In this document: positions 1-7,856 of the stretch, piece by piece | Layout of the letters: every line of letters starts with the position of its first letter | How positions within the stretch are numbered: position 1 is the first letter of the stretch | Source: Pseudomonadota bacterium | Lineage (GTDB): Bacteria; Desulfobacterota; JADFVX01 | DNA length: 10,365 bases | NCBI GenBank assembly: GCA_015222555.1 | Contig: JADFVM010000318.1 | Location: 1-10,365, forward strand | Direction: 5' to 3' | Made by a program: the position numbers and the translations under genes | Notes under the pieces: model-generated | What the model was told of the DNA's origin: nothing | The model's input: only the letters and a program-made list of their open reading frames with translations | Databases searched by the model: none

Positions 1-370
1 CCTGATTGCTGCCGCCCATGCAGTTATAGCCGCCGAAGTAGCCCGGAGAGACAAGATAGGAAAGTCCTCTCTTCTCGCCAAAATCGTCCTTCGCCTCATC
101 GCGCCCCATCTCGAAATGGAATGCGTGGGTAATTGATTCATAGTCGTGACAGCCACCTCCACCGTTGTTTCCGCAGCTCTTTCTGGAGCTGTAAGGCTTT
201 CCACTGTCGAGAACATGGTTCCCCTCTTCGTCATAGAGCGGTATGGCCGGATGCAGCTCCGTATCAACCGCTGCCGCCGCCGGACCACTGAAAAATGCGG
301 TACCGAAGATCAATATAGACAATACAATCGATGTACCTATCATTTTGCTTCTTGAAACTCTTCTCTCCAT
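1..370 (-). CDS. secreted cytochrome-c-like protein, C-terminus cut off by window edge
   Basis: Seen: an open frame from ATG at 370 gives 123 codons without a stop and runs off the left edge. A GGAGG ribosome binding site at 377-381, 6 bases before the ATG, fixes the start. Residues 1-34 look like a Sec signal peptide: a basic n-region (RRVSRSK), a hydrophobic stretch at about 10-27 and small residues before a probable cut after the AAAA at 31-34. The mature part begins with HPAIPLYDEEGN (40-51), then has C66-x7-C74-H75 followed by DYESITHAFHFEMGRDEA. From memory, this HPAIPL...CHDY...HFEMG...GGY layout occurs in periplasmic or outer-surface multiheme cytochromes of Geobacter-like bacteria. 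The single CH site here has seven residues between the cysteines instead of two, so heme attachment is not certain. Further heme sites would lie beyond the edge. It is divergent from the ferritin gene. Gene reality is well supported; the cytochrome assignment is moderate. Confidence 0.72.
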   Translation of the reverse strand, partial: MERRVSRSKMIGTSIVLSILIFGTAFFSGPAAAAVDTELHPAIPLYDEEGNHVLDSGKPYSSRKSCGNNGGGGCHDYESITHAFHFEMGRDEAKDDFGEKRGLSYLVSPGYFGGYNCMGGSNQ

Positions 371-393
371 GAACTTCCTCCAAAAAATAATTT

Positions 394-426
394 AAAAAAA
401 AAGGCGCCCCCACTTCATGGGGACGC
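394..426 (-). terminator. intrinsic terminator in the cytochrome 5' leader (possible attenuator)
   Basis: On the minus strand GCGTCCCC (426-419) pairs over 8 bp (one G-T) with GGGGGCGC (411-404) around a 7-base loop. It is followed by one C and nine Ts (402-394). This is a textbook rho-independent terminator for leftward transcription. It sits between the sigma-54-like promoter at 485-502 and the GGAGG/ATG of the cytochrome gene at 381-368, so it would stop the transcript before the gene. Either it is a regulated attenuator or it ends a short RNA of about 80 bases. A CCTCC at 433-437 (minus-strand sense) could also pair with the GGAGG of the gene. Confidence 0.8.
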
Positions 427-484
427 AATAAAGGAGGTTAAAGAAAGACTGGTATCGCCTATTCTCTAACGTTGTCAGCTATTT

Positions 485-502
485 ATGCAACGACCATGCC
501 AG
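485..502 (-). promoter_or_regulatory. candidate sigma-54 (-24/-12) promoter for the cytochrome gene
   Basis: Read on the minus strand the site is CTGGCAT-GGTCG-TTGCAT. Against the RpoN consensus YTGGCACG-N4-TTGCW there is one mismatch (T for C after GGCA), and the GG and GC elements are exactly 10 bases apart. Transcription would start near 475, about 105 bases before the ATG at 370. An imperfect inverted repeat CGCA-N11-TGCG at 573-591 is centred about 107 bases upstream of that start, a typical distance for an enhancer-binding-protein site; assigning it that role is speculative. Confidence 0.6.
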
Positions 503-725
503 GCCACTCTGAATAGTGCAACGTATTGTAATTTATAGCTTTTCATGAACCCTTTGCAAGCGGGCTGAAAACCGCATAATAAATATTTGCGCTTTATCAA
601 TCATTGCCTGTTGGATATAAAGCAGTCGTAAGGCTTATGAATACCTGCCTCTCTAACTGATTTTTTCAGTCTGCTCTTCCGGGTGGCGCAAGGGCTGGAA
701 TATAAGCATTTTCTCCAGAACAGAT

Positions 726-754
726 TTGACAATAACAAGCTAAACAATTATAGT
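726..754 (+). promoter_or_regulatory. sigma-70 type promoter of the ferritin gene
   Basis: TTGACA (726-731), a 17-base spacer, then TATAGT (749-754): a perfect -35, optimal spacing and a 5/6 match at -10. Transcription would start near 761, giving a leader of about 30 bases with GGAGG at 778-782, seven bases before the ATG at 790. I did not see a clear Fur box over this promoter. Confidence 0.8.
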
Positions 755-789
755 TTCATCAGATCAATTAATTTGTTGGAGGTAATTCA

Positions 790-1323
790 ATGTTAAGCAA
801 AAAGATGGAAGATGCGCTCATCGAGCATATCAATAAGGAGATGCACTCGGGCTATTTATATATGTCAATGTCGGCTCACAGCACTTCAATCGGATTAAAG
901 GGCTTCGCGACCTGGTTCATGGTCCAATATCACGAAGAAATGTTTCATGCCATGAAGATTTATGAATACATTGCCAGCCGCGGAGGAAAAGTCATTCTCG
1001 CTGAAATAGAGTCGCCACCTGAAAGTTACGAATCTCCCCTCAATATGTTTGAAAAGACCCTGGCTCATGAACAGCTGATGACGAGCAACATCAATCAGCT
1101 CATGGAGCTTTCCATTGCCGAGAAAGACCATGCGACGCAGATTTTTTTGCAGTGGTTTGTGTCCGAACAGGTGGAAGAAGAGGAAAACGACAACGATATT
1201 ATTGCAAGGCTCAAACTGATCGGCAACGATTCAAACGGCCTTTTCATGGTCGACAAGGAGCTTGGCTCCAGAACCGTGGTGGTGGCCACTGATTTTTCAA
1301 AGGGTGTTACAGCGGCAGCGTAG
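790..1323 (+). CDS. ftnA: bacterial non-heme ferritin (FtnA type)
   Basis: Cytoplasmic iron-storage protein that oxidises Fe(II) at a diiron centre and stores it as a mineral in a 24-subunit shell. Seen: 177 residues, close to the roughly 165 of E. coli FtnA. The ferroxidase ligands fall at the family positions: E17, Y24, E50 and H53 (YHEEMFH), E94, then S-E126-Q127-V-E129-E130 in the fourth helix. No heme-ligand Met typical of bacterioferritin (Met52) is seen at its place (F52 here), so FtnA rather than Bfr is the better call. The tail after about 160 (TVVVATDFSKGVTAAA) is slightly longer than in E. coli FtnA. The start is fixed by GGAGG at 778-782 and a near-consensus promoter. The gene stands alone, divergent from the cytochrome gene and convergent with gltD, with its own terminator. 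Confidence 0.96.
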   Translation: MLSKKMEDALIEHINKEMHSGYLYMSMSAHSTSIGLKGFATWFMVQYHEEMFHAMKIYEYIASRGGKVILAEIESPPESYESPLNMFEKTLAHEQLMTSNINQLMELSIAEKDHATQIFLQWFVSEQVEEEENDNDIIARLKLIGNDSNGLFMVDKELGSRTVVVATDFSKGVTAAA

Positions 1324-1337
1324 ATAATTAGCGGTTA

Positions 1338-1371
1338 AATCCCCCTCAATCCCCCTTTGCAAAGGGGGATT
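1338..1371. repeat. REP-like element: C-rich direct repeat plus hairpin
   Basis: AATCCCCCT occurs twice in tandem (1338-1346 and 1348-1356, one base apart). The second copy forms the left arm of the 12-bp palindrome that ends at 1371. From memory, motifs of this type (AATCCCCCT...AGGGGGATT) recur as dispersed intergenic repeats in several environmental bacterial genomes. Only one copy is in this window, so its dispersal cannot be shown here. Confidence 0.5.
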
Positions 1372-1373
1372 TT
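1348..1373 (+). terminator. intrinsic terminator after ferritin, within a repeat-like element
   Basis: AATCCCCCTTTG (1348-1359) is followed directly by its exact reverse complement CAAAGGGGGATT (1360-1371) and two more Ts, so a 24-base perfect palindrome ends in TTTT. It lies 25 bases after the ferritin stop and would fold into a strong hairpin with a small TTGCAA loop. The short T run makes it a fair rather than perfect terminator. Confidence 0.7.
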
Positions 1374-1404
1374 CATCCTTCCCTTTCTAAAATAGTAGAA
1401 TCCG

Positions 1405-1506
1405 CAGGGTGGTTATTGCCCATCGTCAGGCCCGCATCCTCTCATCATCAATAATTTATTTCTGTTGAATTCGTCGTCTATGTTTATAGGGGCGATGCCC
1501 ACCCTG
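1405..1506. repeat. inverted repeat pair bounding about 102 bases
   Basis: CAGGGTGG at 1405-1412 is matched by its exact reverse complement CCACCCTG at 1499-1506. The similarity continues inward: the left arm reads on as TTATTGCCC and the right arm, on the minus strand, as GCATCGCCC. The two arms are therefore diverged inverted copies of a 17-base unit. Related GGTGGGCAATGCCC motifs are, from memory, dispersed repeats in various bacteria. I see no target-site duplication and no coding content. It fills most of the convergent ferritin/gltD gap (1324-1541), where I see no gene. Confidence 0.4.
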
Positions 1507-1541
1507 AACGACTGAAAGAAGGAAGGTGTAGAGATTGATAA

Positions 1542-2978
1542 TTAGGGCAGCTGAGTCTCACCCATCAGCCACTTATCAATCCCTTTTGCCGCAGCACGTC
1601 CTGCAGCGATGGCCCAGACAATTAAGGATTGTCCTCTTTCCATATCGCCGGCAGCAAATATGCCGGGGATATTGGTCATTTTATCTTCATTAATATTTAC
1701 ATTTCCACGGCCATTCAGTTCCACGCCCAGGTCCTTGAGCATACCGTCATGTTCGGGATGAACAAAACCCATGGCAAGTAAGACGAGGTCAACCTCCTGC
1801 TCAAACTCTGTTCCGGGAAGTTCCTTCATCTGCCAGCGGCCTTCATCGTCCTTTGACCACTCTACCCGTACAGCATGAAGTTTTTCTACCTTGCCATTAC
1901 TGCCGGAAAAGGATTTGGTGAGAATATTATAATCACGAATGCCGCCCTCTTCATGTGAGGTCGATGTTCTCAGTATAGCCGGCCACTGGGGCCAGGGATT
2001 GTCTTCTTGTCTTTCCTTTGGCGGTTCAGGGAGCAACTCAAACTGGTGGATTGATTTGGCCCCGTGACGAACAGATGTTCCTACACAATCCGAGCCGGTA
2101 TCGCCACCACCAAGGACAACAACACGTTTACCCGTCGCAAGAATGTCGGTCTCCGGATCAAGCTTATCACCCCGGTTTCTTTTATTCTGCTGCGGGAGGA
2201 ACTCCATGGCAAAATGAACGCCCTTAAGTTCGCGGCCCGGCACATCCAGATCTCTCGGCTTCGTAGAACCGCCTGCCAGGCAAATTGCATCAAAATTTTC
2301 TTTCAGGTCCTCAACGGGATAATTAACCCCAACATGGGTATTCGGTTTAAGGATAATGCCCTCAGATTCCATTTGGTCGATGCGCCGCTGTACCACTCTT
2401 TTTTCAAGCTTAAAATCCGGGATGCCATACATCAGCAGACCACCAAAGCGGTCAGCTCTTTCAAAGAGCGTCACTTCATGACCGGCCCTGTTCAGTTGCT
2501 GGGCAGCGGCAAGGCCTGCAGGCCCGGAACCGATGGCAGCCACCTTTTTGCCACTTCTGAATTCGGGCGGCTCAGCTTTAACCCAGCCTTCATCAAAGGC
2601 ACGATCAATGATTGAGACCTCATTCTGTTTGATGGCAACGGGACACAGATTGACGCCCAGAGTACAGGCCGATTCACAAGGCGCCGGGCAGACTCTTCCC
2701 GTAAACTCCGGAAAATTGTTAGTGGCATGCAAGGCCTCGATGGCATCGTGCCACCGGCCATTTGAGACCATGTCATTCCAGTCAGGAATATAGTTACCTA
2801 AAGGACAGCCCCAGTGACAGAAAGGAACACCGCAATCCATGCATCTGGCGCCCTGTTGTTTGAGCTGTTCTTCCGACAGGGGAAGGACAAATTCATTGTG
2901 ATTTTTAACGCGTTCATCAACAGGAAGCTTTTTCTGCACTTCCCGTTCGAACTCTATGAAACCGGTAACCTTACCCAT
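1542..2978 (-). CDS. gltD: glutamate synthase (NADPH) small subunit
   Basis: The beta subunit of GOGAT takes electrons from NADPH through FAD and passes them by iron-sulfur clusters to the large subunit. The enzyme makes two glutamates from glutamine and 2-oxoglutarate. Seen in 478 residues (the usual length): N-terminal cluster-binding cysteines C46, C49, C54, C58 and C97, C101, C105, C112; the FAD Rossmann motif GSGPAG at 150-155; the NADPH Rossmann motif GGGDTGSDC at 290-298; and the C-terminal FAD motif IFAAGDMERGQS near 440-451. The ATG at 2978 lies inside the end of gltB (ATGGGTAA, 8-bp overlap), so translation is probably coupled; no strong ribosome binding site precedes it. The gene ends TAA at 1544-1542. 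I found only a weak GGGC-ATC-GCCC hairpin without a T run downstream (about 1490-1500), so the operon terminator is unclear. Confidence 0.98.
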   Translation of the reverse strand: MGKVTGFIEFEREVQKKLPVDERVKNHNEFVLPLSEEQLKQQGARCMDCGVPFCHWGCPLGNYIPDWNDMVSNGRWHDAIEALHATNNFPEFTGRVCPAPCESACTLGVNLCPVAIKQNEVSIIDRAFDEGWVKAEPPEFRSGKKVAAIGSGPAGLAAAQQLNRAGHEVTLFERADRFGGLLMYGIPDFKLEKRVVQRRIDQMESEGIILKPNTHVGVNYPVEDLKENFDAICLAGGSTKPRDLDVPGRELKGVHFAMEFLPQQNKRNRGDKLDPETDILATGKRVVVLGGGDTGSDCVGTSVRHGAKSIHQFELLPEPPKERQEDNPWPQWPAILRTSTSHEEGGIRDYNILTKSFSGSNGKVEKLHAVRVEWSKDDEGRWQMKELPGTEFEQEVDLVLLAMGFVHPEHDGMLKDLGVELNGRGNVNINEDKMTNIPGIFAAGDMERGQSLIVWAIAAGRAAAKGIDKWLMGETQLP

Positions 2979-5900
2979 ATTTTACGGCCTGTTCTCTTTC
3001 CTGTTTATCCAGTACTCGTCTATACTCAATAGGCATGACCTTTACAAATCGCTGAACAAAGGCCTGCCAATCATCAAGAATTGCTTTTGCCTTGGGACTG
3101 CCGGTAAAGGCAAGATGCTTCTCAATAAGTCCTTTAACAAATGTCTCTTCCTCTTTATCTTCCACTCTTTCCAGATCCACCATACTCATATTGCAAAGCT
3201 TCTCAAAGTGGTTGAATTCATTAAGAACATAGGCGATGCCGCCACTCATTCCTGCGGCAAAGTTTCTTCCCGTTTCTCCCAGGACAACCACCCGGCCCCC
3301 TGTCATATATTCACAGCCATGGTCTCCAACACCCTCAACAACGGCATTGGCGCCACTGTTTCTGACACAAAACCTTTCACCGACAATACCGTTTAAGAAG
3401 AGCTCTCCACGGGTAGCACCGTATAGGATTGTATTGCCGGCAATGATATTCTCCTCGGGGATTAAGGTAGAACCATGGGGCGGTCGAACAACCAGACGTC
3501 CGCCTGAAAGGCCTTTCCCGACATAGTCATTGGCGTCTCCCTCGAGAATAAGCGTTACACCCTTCGGAACAAAGGCACCGAAACTCTGGCCGGCCGTCCC
3601 CCTGAATGTGCAGGTAATCGTGTCGTCTGGCAGGCCGTCTCCACCATAACGTCTCGAAATTTCACTTCCAAGTAATGTCCCCACTGTCCTGTTGATATTA
3701 CGGATCGGTAGTGCAATGGCTACCTTCTCTCCCCCCTCAAGGGCCGGTTTCGCCAGGTTGAGCAGTTCATTATCGAGAGCCTTTTCCAGTTCATGGTCCT
3801 GGCCATGAATGTTCCTGGTTGCAATGTTCTTCGGCATTTTTGGCACATGAAGGAGAGAAGAAAGGTCCAGGCCCTTTGCCTTCCAGTGTTCAACAGCTTT
3901 ACGCGTATCAAGGAGATCTGCCCTTCCTGTCATTTCATCGATAGTCCGGATACCGAGTTCTGCCATGATCTCTCTTAATTCTTCTGCAATAAAAGTGAGG
4001 AAATTGACGACATGTTCCGGCTTGCCTGTAAATTTCTTCCTCAGCTCAGGATCCTGAGTAGCAACGCCGACTGAACAGGTATTGAGGTGACATTTTCTAA
4101 GCATAATGCAGCCCATGGAGATTAACGCCGTCGTGGCAAAACCGAACTCGTCGGCGCCCAGCAATGCTCCGATAGCCACATCACGGCCCGTCTTCAACTG
4201 GCCATCAACCTGGACTTTAATACGCCCTCTCAGGTCATTGAGTACCAGCGTCTGCTGTGTTTCCGACAGACCAAGCTCCCAGGGCAGGCCTGCATGTTTA
4301 ATGGAACTTACGGGGGAAGCGCCTGTTCCGCCATCATAACCACTGATTAAGACCTTCTCCGCTTTCGCCTTGGAAACGCCGGCGGCGATTGTTCCAACAC
4401 CGACTTCGGCAACGAGCTTGACAGAAATGTCTGCCCTGTTATTGCTGTTCTTAAGGTCGTGAATGAGCTGGGCAAGATCTTCTATGGAATATATGTCATG
4501 ATGGGGCGGCGGCGAAATCAGCCCGACGCCCGGCGTTGAATGCCTTACACGCGCAATGACTTCATCCACTTTATGTCCAGGGAGCTGGCCGCCTTCACCC
4601 GGTTTGGCCCCCTGAGCCATTTTTATCTGAAGCTCATCGGCATTGACAAGATAGTGACTGGTCACACCAAAGCGGCCTGAAGCCACCTGTTTAATTGCAC
4701 TTCGCCTTAAGTCTCCATTCTCATCGGCAGTGAAACGAAGAGGATCCTCTCCACCTTCACCGGAGTTGCTTCGCCCACCGAGGCGGTTCATGGCGATAGC
4801 CAGCGTCTCATGGGCTTCTTTGCTGATGGAGCCAAAAGACATGGCGCCGGAAGCGAAACGTTTTACTATTTCACTTACGGGCTCTACCTCATCAAGAGGG
4901 ATGGAGTTTGAGGCGTCCGTCTTGAACTCAAAGAGGCCTCTCAAAGTATAATGCCTACGGCTCTGGTCATCTATGAGGCTGGAATACTCCTTAAAGGTCT
5001 CATAGTCACCCATCCTTACGGCATATTGAAATTTTGCCAGCGTTTCCGGGTTCATGGTATGTTCTTCACCGTCTCTGCGCCATTGATACTGACCTCCATG
5101 GTCCAGCCTGAGATGGAAAACATTACCCTTTGGATAGGCCTTGCTGTGACGTTTGATTACTTCTTCGGCCAGGGTATCAATGCCAACGCCCTCAATACGT
5201 GAGGGTGTTCCTGTAAAATAGCACTCTATAACATCACTGTTTAAGCCAACAGCTTCAAAAATCTGGGCGCCATTAAAACTCTGCAGTGTGGAAATCCCCA
5301 TTTTTGAGAATACCTTTAAGAGTCCTTTACCAACGGCCTTGATGTAGCTTGACTCAGCTTTTCGCTCACCCTCTGCATCCCGTTCACCCTCAAGCTCTTC
5401 GGGCAGATAGTCATGGACATAAAGGTCTTCTAATGTCTCAAAGACCAGATAGGGATTTACGGCACCGGCCCCATAACCGATGAGGAGAGCGAAATGATGG
5501 ACCTCTCTCGGTTCACCGGACTCAACGATCAACCCCACTTTGCCACGCGTACCCGTCCTGATCAGGTGATGATGGACGGTAGCTGTGGCAAGCAGAGCCG
5601 GAAGGGCGGCCATACCCTCTGTCAGCCCCCAGTCACTGAGGACGATAACATTATTACCTTCATCATTGGCACTGTCCGCTTCCAGGCAGATCCTGTTCAA
5701 GGCATCCTTTAAGCCATCAATGCCCGACTTAGCTTCAAAAAGTGTTGAGATTGTTGTTGTCTTGAATTTTCCAACATTAACTTCCCGCAGTTTGGCCATC
5801 TCAAGGTTTGTAAGAATGGGCTGAGAAAGCTCCAGGCGATGACAATCGGCGGGCCTTTCATCAAGCAGGTTCCCTTCGGCACCGATATAGCTGGTGAGAG

Positions 5901-7548
5901 ACATGACAAGCTCTTCCCTGATCGGATCAATGGGAGGATTTGTCACCTGCGCAAAGAGCTGTTTAAAGTAGTTATAAAGAAGCTGTGGTTTGTCAGATAA
6001 AACCGCCAGTGGTGTATCATTCCCCATGGCACCAAGAGGTTCCTGCCCGTTAATGGCCATGGGCGTAATGATGTCATGTATCTCCTCTATGGTATAACCA
6101 AAGGCTTTCTGTCGCCGCATAAGTGTTTTATGATCAGGCTGACGTCCGGCCGGCGATGTGGGGAGATCGGCCATGGTAATACGGTTTTCATCAACCCACT
6201 TCCTGTAAGGCTGCCCTTTTACGATATCTTCCTTTACTTCTTCATCATCTATGATCCTTCCCTGCTCCAGGTCAACGACAAGTATCTTGCCGGGCTGAAG
6301 GCGCCAGTTTTGCAGCACATTTTCCGGCTCAACAGGCAGGACGCCGGACTCAGAGGCCAAAATAATAAAATCGTCTTTCGTTACCGTATACCTCGCAGGT
6401 CTCAGGCCATTCCTGTCCAGAGTTGCGCCGATGACCTTACCGTCGGTAAATGCCAGCGCCGCCGGTCCGTCCCAGGGTTCCATCTTGGCTGCATGGAACT
6501 CATAGAAGGCCCGCTTGTCGGCATCCATGTGAACATTCTTGCTCCAGGCTTCGGGAACAAGCATCATCATGGCATGGGGCAGTGAACGACCGCTCATCAC
6601 CAGCAGTTCAAGGGCATTGTCAAAGCCGAAAGAATCGCTCGAATAGGGCCTGATAATAGGCGTCAATTTCTTGATGTCTTCTCCGAAAAGCTCTGATTCA
6701 AACATGGCCTCTCTGGAAAACATCCAGTTAATATTTCCACGCAAGGTATTAATCTCACCATTATGGGCAAGATAACGGAAAGGATGGGCTAAATCCCATG
6801 AAGGAAAAGTATTTGTTGAGTATCTCTGGTGAACCAGTGCCAGAGCACTTTTCATTGTCTCATCAGATAGATCTTTGAAAAAGCAGGGAACCTGGGCGGC
6901 AATAAGCTGCCCCTTATAAACAATGGTCCTGCTGGACATGCTGGGGATATGAAAAAGTTTGTCCTCTTTGAGGTATAAGGGCCTGATTTTAAAACCGATC
7001 TGCTTTCGAATAACAAAGAGTTTTCTTTCAAAGGCGAGCTGATCCTTGCAGGTGCTTTCAATGAAGACCTGACATATGCTTGGCATGGCCTCTCTGGCAG
7101 TATCACCGGTGGAGTTCTCATCGATAGGTACATCCCGCCATCCCAGCAGCGTTTGGCCCTCTGCCCTGATTTTCTCTTCAATAATGTCTATACAGACCTG
7201 ACGCTCCTTTTCATCGGTGGGCAAAAAGAGCATACCCACACCGTAAGAACCTTCTTCCGGCAATGCAAAACCGAGATTGCTGCATTCACGGGCAAAGAAC
7301 TCATGGGGGATCTGAATAAGGATCCCTGCACCATCACCTGTTTTTGGATCTGCACCTGTGGCACCCCGATGGGTCAGGTTATCAAGGAGTTCAATCCCTT
7401 TTTTTATTATTTCATGAGACCTGACACCCTTGATGTGGGCAATAAAACCGACACCACAACTATCCTTTTCGTTAAGAGGGTCGTAAAGTCCCTGCTTGGG
7501 AGGAAGTCCTTTAACCTTCATTACTTTATTCTCGTGATCTTTAGTCAT
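2971..7548 (-). CDS. gltB: glutamate synthase large subunit
   Basis: The alpha subunit of GOGAT hydrolyses glutamine and adds the ammonia to 2-oxoglutarate; with glutamine synthetase it forms the main ammonium assimilation route. With the ATG at 7548 it has 1525 residues, normal for the bacterial full-length form. Visible in order: a short propeptide ending before catalytic C31 in DSCGVGF, the class II glutaminase domain to about residue 430 (HRGATGADPKTGDGAG, HNGEINTLRGN, DRNGLRPARY), the central domain, the FMN-binding synthase domain (SGEGGED, GYDGGTGASP at 1070-1079), the 3Fe-4S cysteines C1147, C1153 and C1158 (C-x5-C-x4-C), and the GxGxG-rich C-terminal domain from about 1280. The frame stays open to a TTG at 7599. 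Alternative starts are that TTG and an ATG at 7521; none has a strong ribosome binding site. I chose 7548 because GAG lies 6 bases ahead and the propeptide length is plausible. Confidence 0.98.
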   Translation of the reverse strand: MTKDHENKVMKVKGLPPKQGLYDPLNEKDSCGVGFIAHIKGVRSHEIIKKGIELLDNLTHRGATGADPKTGDGAGILIQIPHEFFARECSNLGFALPEEGSYGVGMLFLPTDEKERQVCIDIIEEKIRAEGQTLLGWRDVPIDENSTGDTAREAMPSICQVFIESTCKDQLAFERKLFVIRKQIGFKIRPLYLKEDKLFHIPSMSSRTIVYKGQLIAAQVPCFFKDLSDETMKSALALVHQRYSTNTFPSWDLAHPFRYLAHNGEINTLRGNINWMFSREAMFESELFGEDIKKLTPIIRPYSSDSFGFDNALELLVMSGRSLPHAMMMLVPEAWSKNVHMDADKRAFYEFHAAKMEPWDGPAALAFTDGKVIGATLDRNGLRPARYTVTKDDFIILASESGVLPVEPENVLQNWRLQPGKILVVDLEQGRIIDDEEVKEDIVKGQPYRKWVDENRITMADLPTSPAGRQPDHKTLMRRQKAFGYTIEEIHDIITPMAINGQEPLGAMGNDTPLAVLSDKPQLLYNYFKQLFAQVTNPPIDPIREELVMSLTSYIGAEGNLLDERPADCHRLELSQPILTNLEMAKLREVNVGKFKTTTISTLFEAKSGIDGLKDALNRICLEADSANDEGNNVIVLSDWGLTEGMAALPALLATATVHHHLIRTGTRGKVGLIVESGEPREVHHFALLIGYGAGAVNPYLVFETLEDLYVHDYLPEELEGERDAEGERKAESSYIKAVGKGLLKVFSKMGISTLQSFNGAQIFEAVGLNSDVIECYFTGTPSRIEGVGIDTLAEEVIKRHSKAYPKGNVFHLRLDHGGQYQWRRDGEEHTMNPETLAKFQYAVRMGDYETFKEYSSLIDDQSRRHYTLRGLFEFKTDASNSIPLDEVEPVSEIVKRFASGAMSFGSISKEAHETLAIAMNRLGGRSNSGEGGEDPLRFTADENGDLRRSAIKQVASGRFGVTSHYLVNADELQIKMAQGAKPGEGGQLPGHKVDEVIARVRHSTPGVGLISPPPHHDIYSIEDLAQLIHDLKNSNNRADISVKLVAEVGVGTIAAGVSKAKAEKVLISGYDGGTGASPVSSIKHAGLPWELGLSETQQTLVLNDLRGRIKVQVDGQLKTGRDVAIGALLGADEFGFATTALISMGCIMLRKCHLNTCSVGVATQDPELRKKFTGKPEHVVNFLTFIAEELREIMAELGIRTIDEMTGRADLLDTRKAVEHWKAKGLDLSSLLHVPKMPKNIATRNIHGQDHELEKALDNELLNLAKPALEGGEKVAIALPIRNINRTVGTLLGSEISRRYGGDGLPDDTITCTFRGTAGQSFGAFVPKGVTLILEGDANDYVGKGLSGGRLVVRPPHGSTLIPEENIIAGNTILYGATRGELFLNGIVGERFCVRNSGANAVVEGVGDHGCEYMTGGRVVVLGETGRNFAAGMSGGIAYVLNEFNHFEKLCNMSMVDLERVEDKEEETFVKGLIEKHLAFTGSPKAKAILDDWQAFVQRFVKVMPIEYRRVLDKQEREQAVKYG

Positions 7549-7798
7549 ATAAAACTCAATCCTGCCTGTCAGCCAGTGCCTGAGGGGAAATGGCTGCAAT
7601 AACGCTTAATTCCGGCTAATCATCATAACAATGATTTGCCAGGGATATCTCCACCTGAACGGACCAGATGTTGACGGATTAATTTACTATTTTCTTTGTG
7701 ATATACATTGCAGAAAAATTGTCAGGGGATGCGCGATGAGTAAAGAGGAAAAAGCGAATTAACTACATGAAGAAATAGTCAGAAAAGGTTCTTGAGTG

Positions 7799-7856
7799 CC
7801 TGTTCAGAAGGGCTACAAAATGACAAGGATTTTCCACATTTACTCTGAACGACAGG
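7799..7856 (-). promoter_or_regulatory. stem-loop in the presumed gltB leader
   Basis: CCTG plus TTCAGA (7799-7808) pairs with TCTGAA (7844-7849) and, after a three-base bulge, CAGG (7853-7856). Inside it, AAAAT (7817-7821) pairs with ATTTT (7829-7833) around a 7-base loop. That gives ten outer and five inner base pairs in 58 bases. No T run follows on either strand, so it is not an intrinsic terminator. It matches no RNA family I recognise. The strand assumes it is transcribed with gltB. Confidence 0.4.

Larger units (their letters stand above)
371..789. other. divergent regulatory region between cytochrome and ferritin genes
   Basis: No gene is supported in this 419-base gap. It carries the leftward sigma-54-like promoter, a leader with an intrinsic terminator and the rightward ferritin promoter, each listed separately. 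Small dyads are also present: CACT-N6-AGTG near 506-519 (just upstream of the -24 element), CGTTG-N13-CAACG around 470-492 overlapping the -12 side, and GCGG-N8-CCGC around 560-575. I could not match the leader to a known riboswitch class, including the GEMM c-di-GMP type often found before Geobacter cytochromes. Confidence 0.7.

Noticed and set aside
146..355. 69-codon rightward open frame
   Set aside because: Antisense to the cytochrome-like gene, which has a signal peptide and ribosome binding site.
427..640. GEMM-type c-di-GMP riboswitch before the cytochrome gene
   Set aside because: Expected from Geobacter biology, but the conserved GEMM core and its two helices are not present; a few CGCAA-like words only. 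Most of this stretch also lies upstream of the predicted transcript start near 475.
2064..2615. 183-codon rightward open frame
   Set aside because: Lies entirely antisense to gltD, has no ribosome binding site or family pattern; a shadow of the real coding strand.
6076..6585. 169-codon rightward open frame
   Set aside because: Antisense within the glutaminase-containing part of gltB; composition follows the opposite strand.
7153..7602. 149-codon rightward open frame at the gltB 5' end
   Set aside because: Antisense to conserved GltB residues, with no recognisable domain.
7620..7650. sigma-54 promoter before gltB (TGGCAA...TTGTT on the minus strand)
   Set aside because: The GC element is absent at the required 10-base spacing from GG.
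7631..7762. 43-codon rightward frame with four cysteines
   Set aside because: No Shine-Dalgarno, no promoter, irregular cysteine spacing; probably chance.
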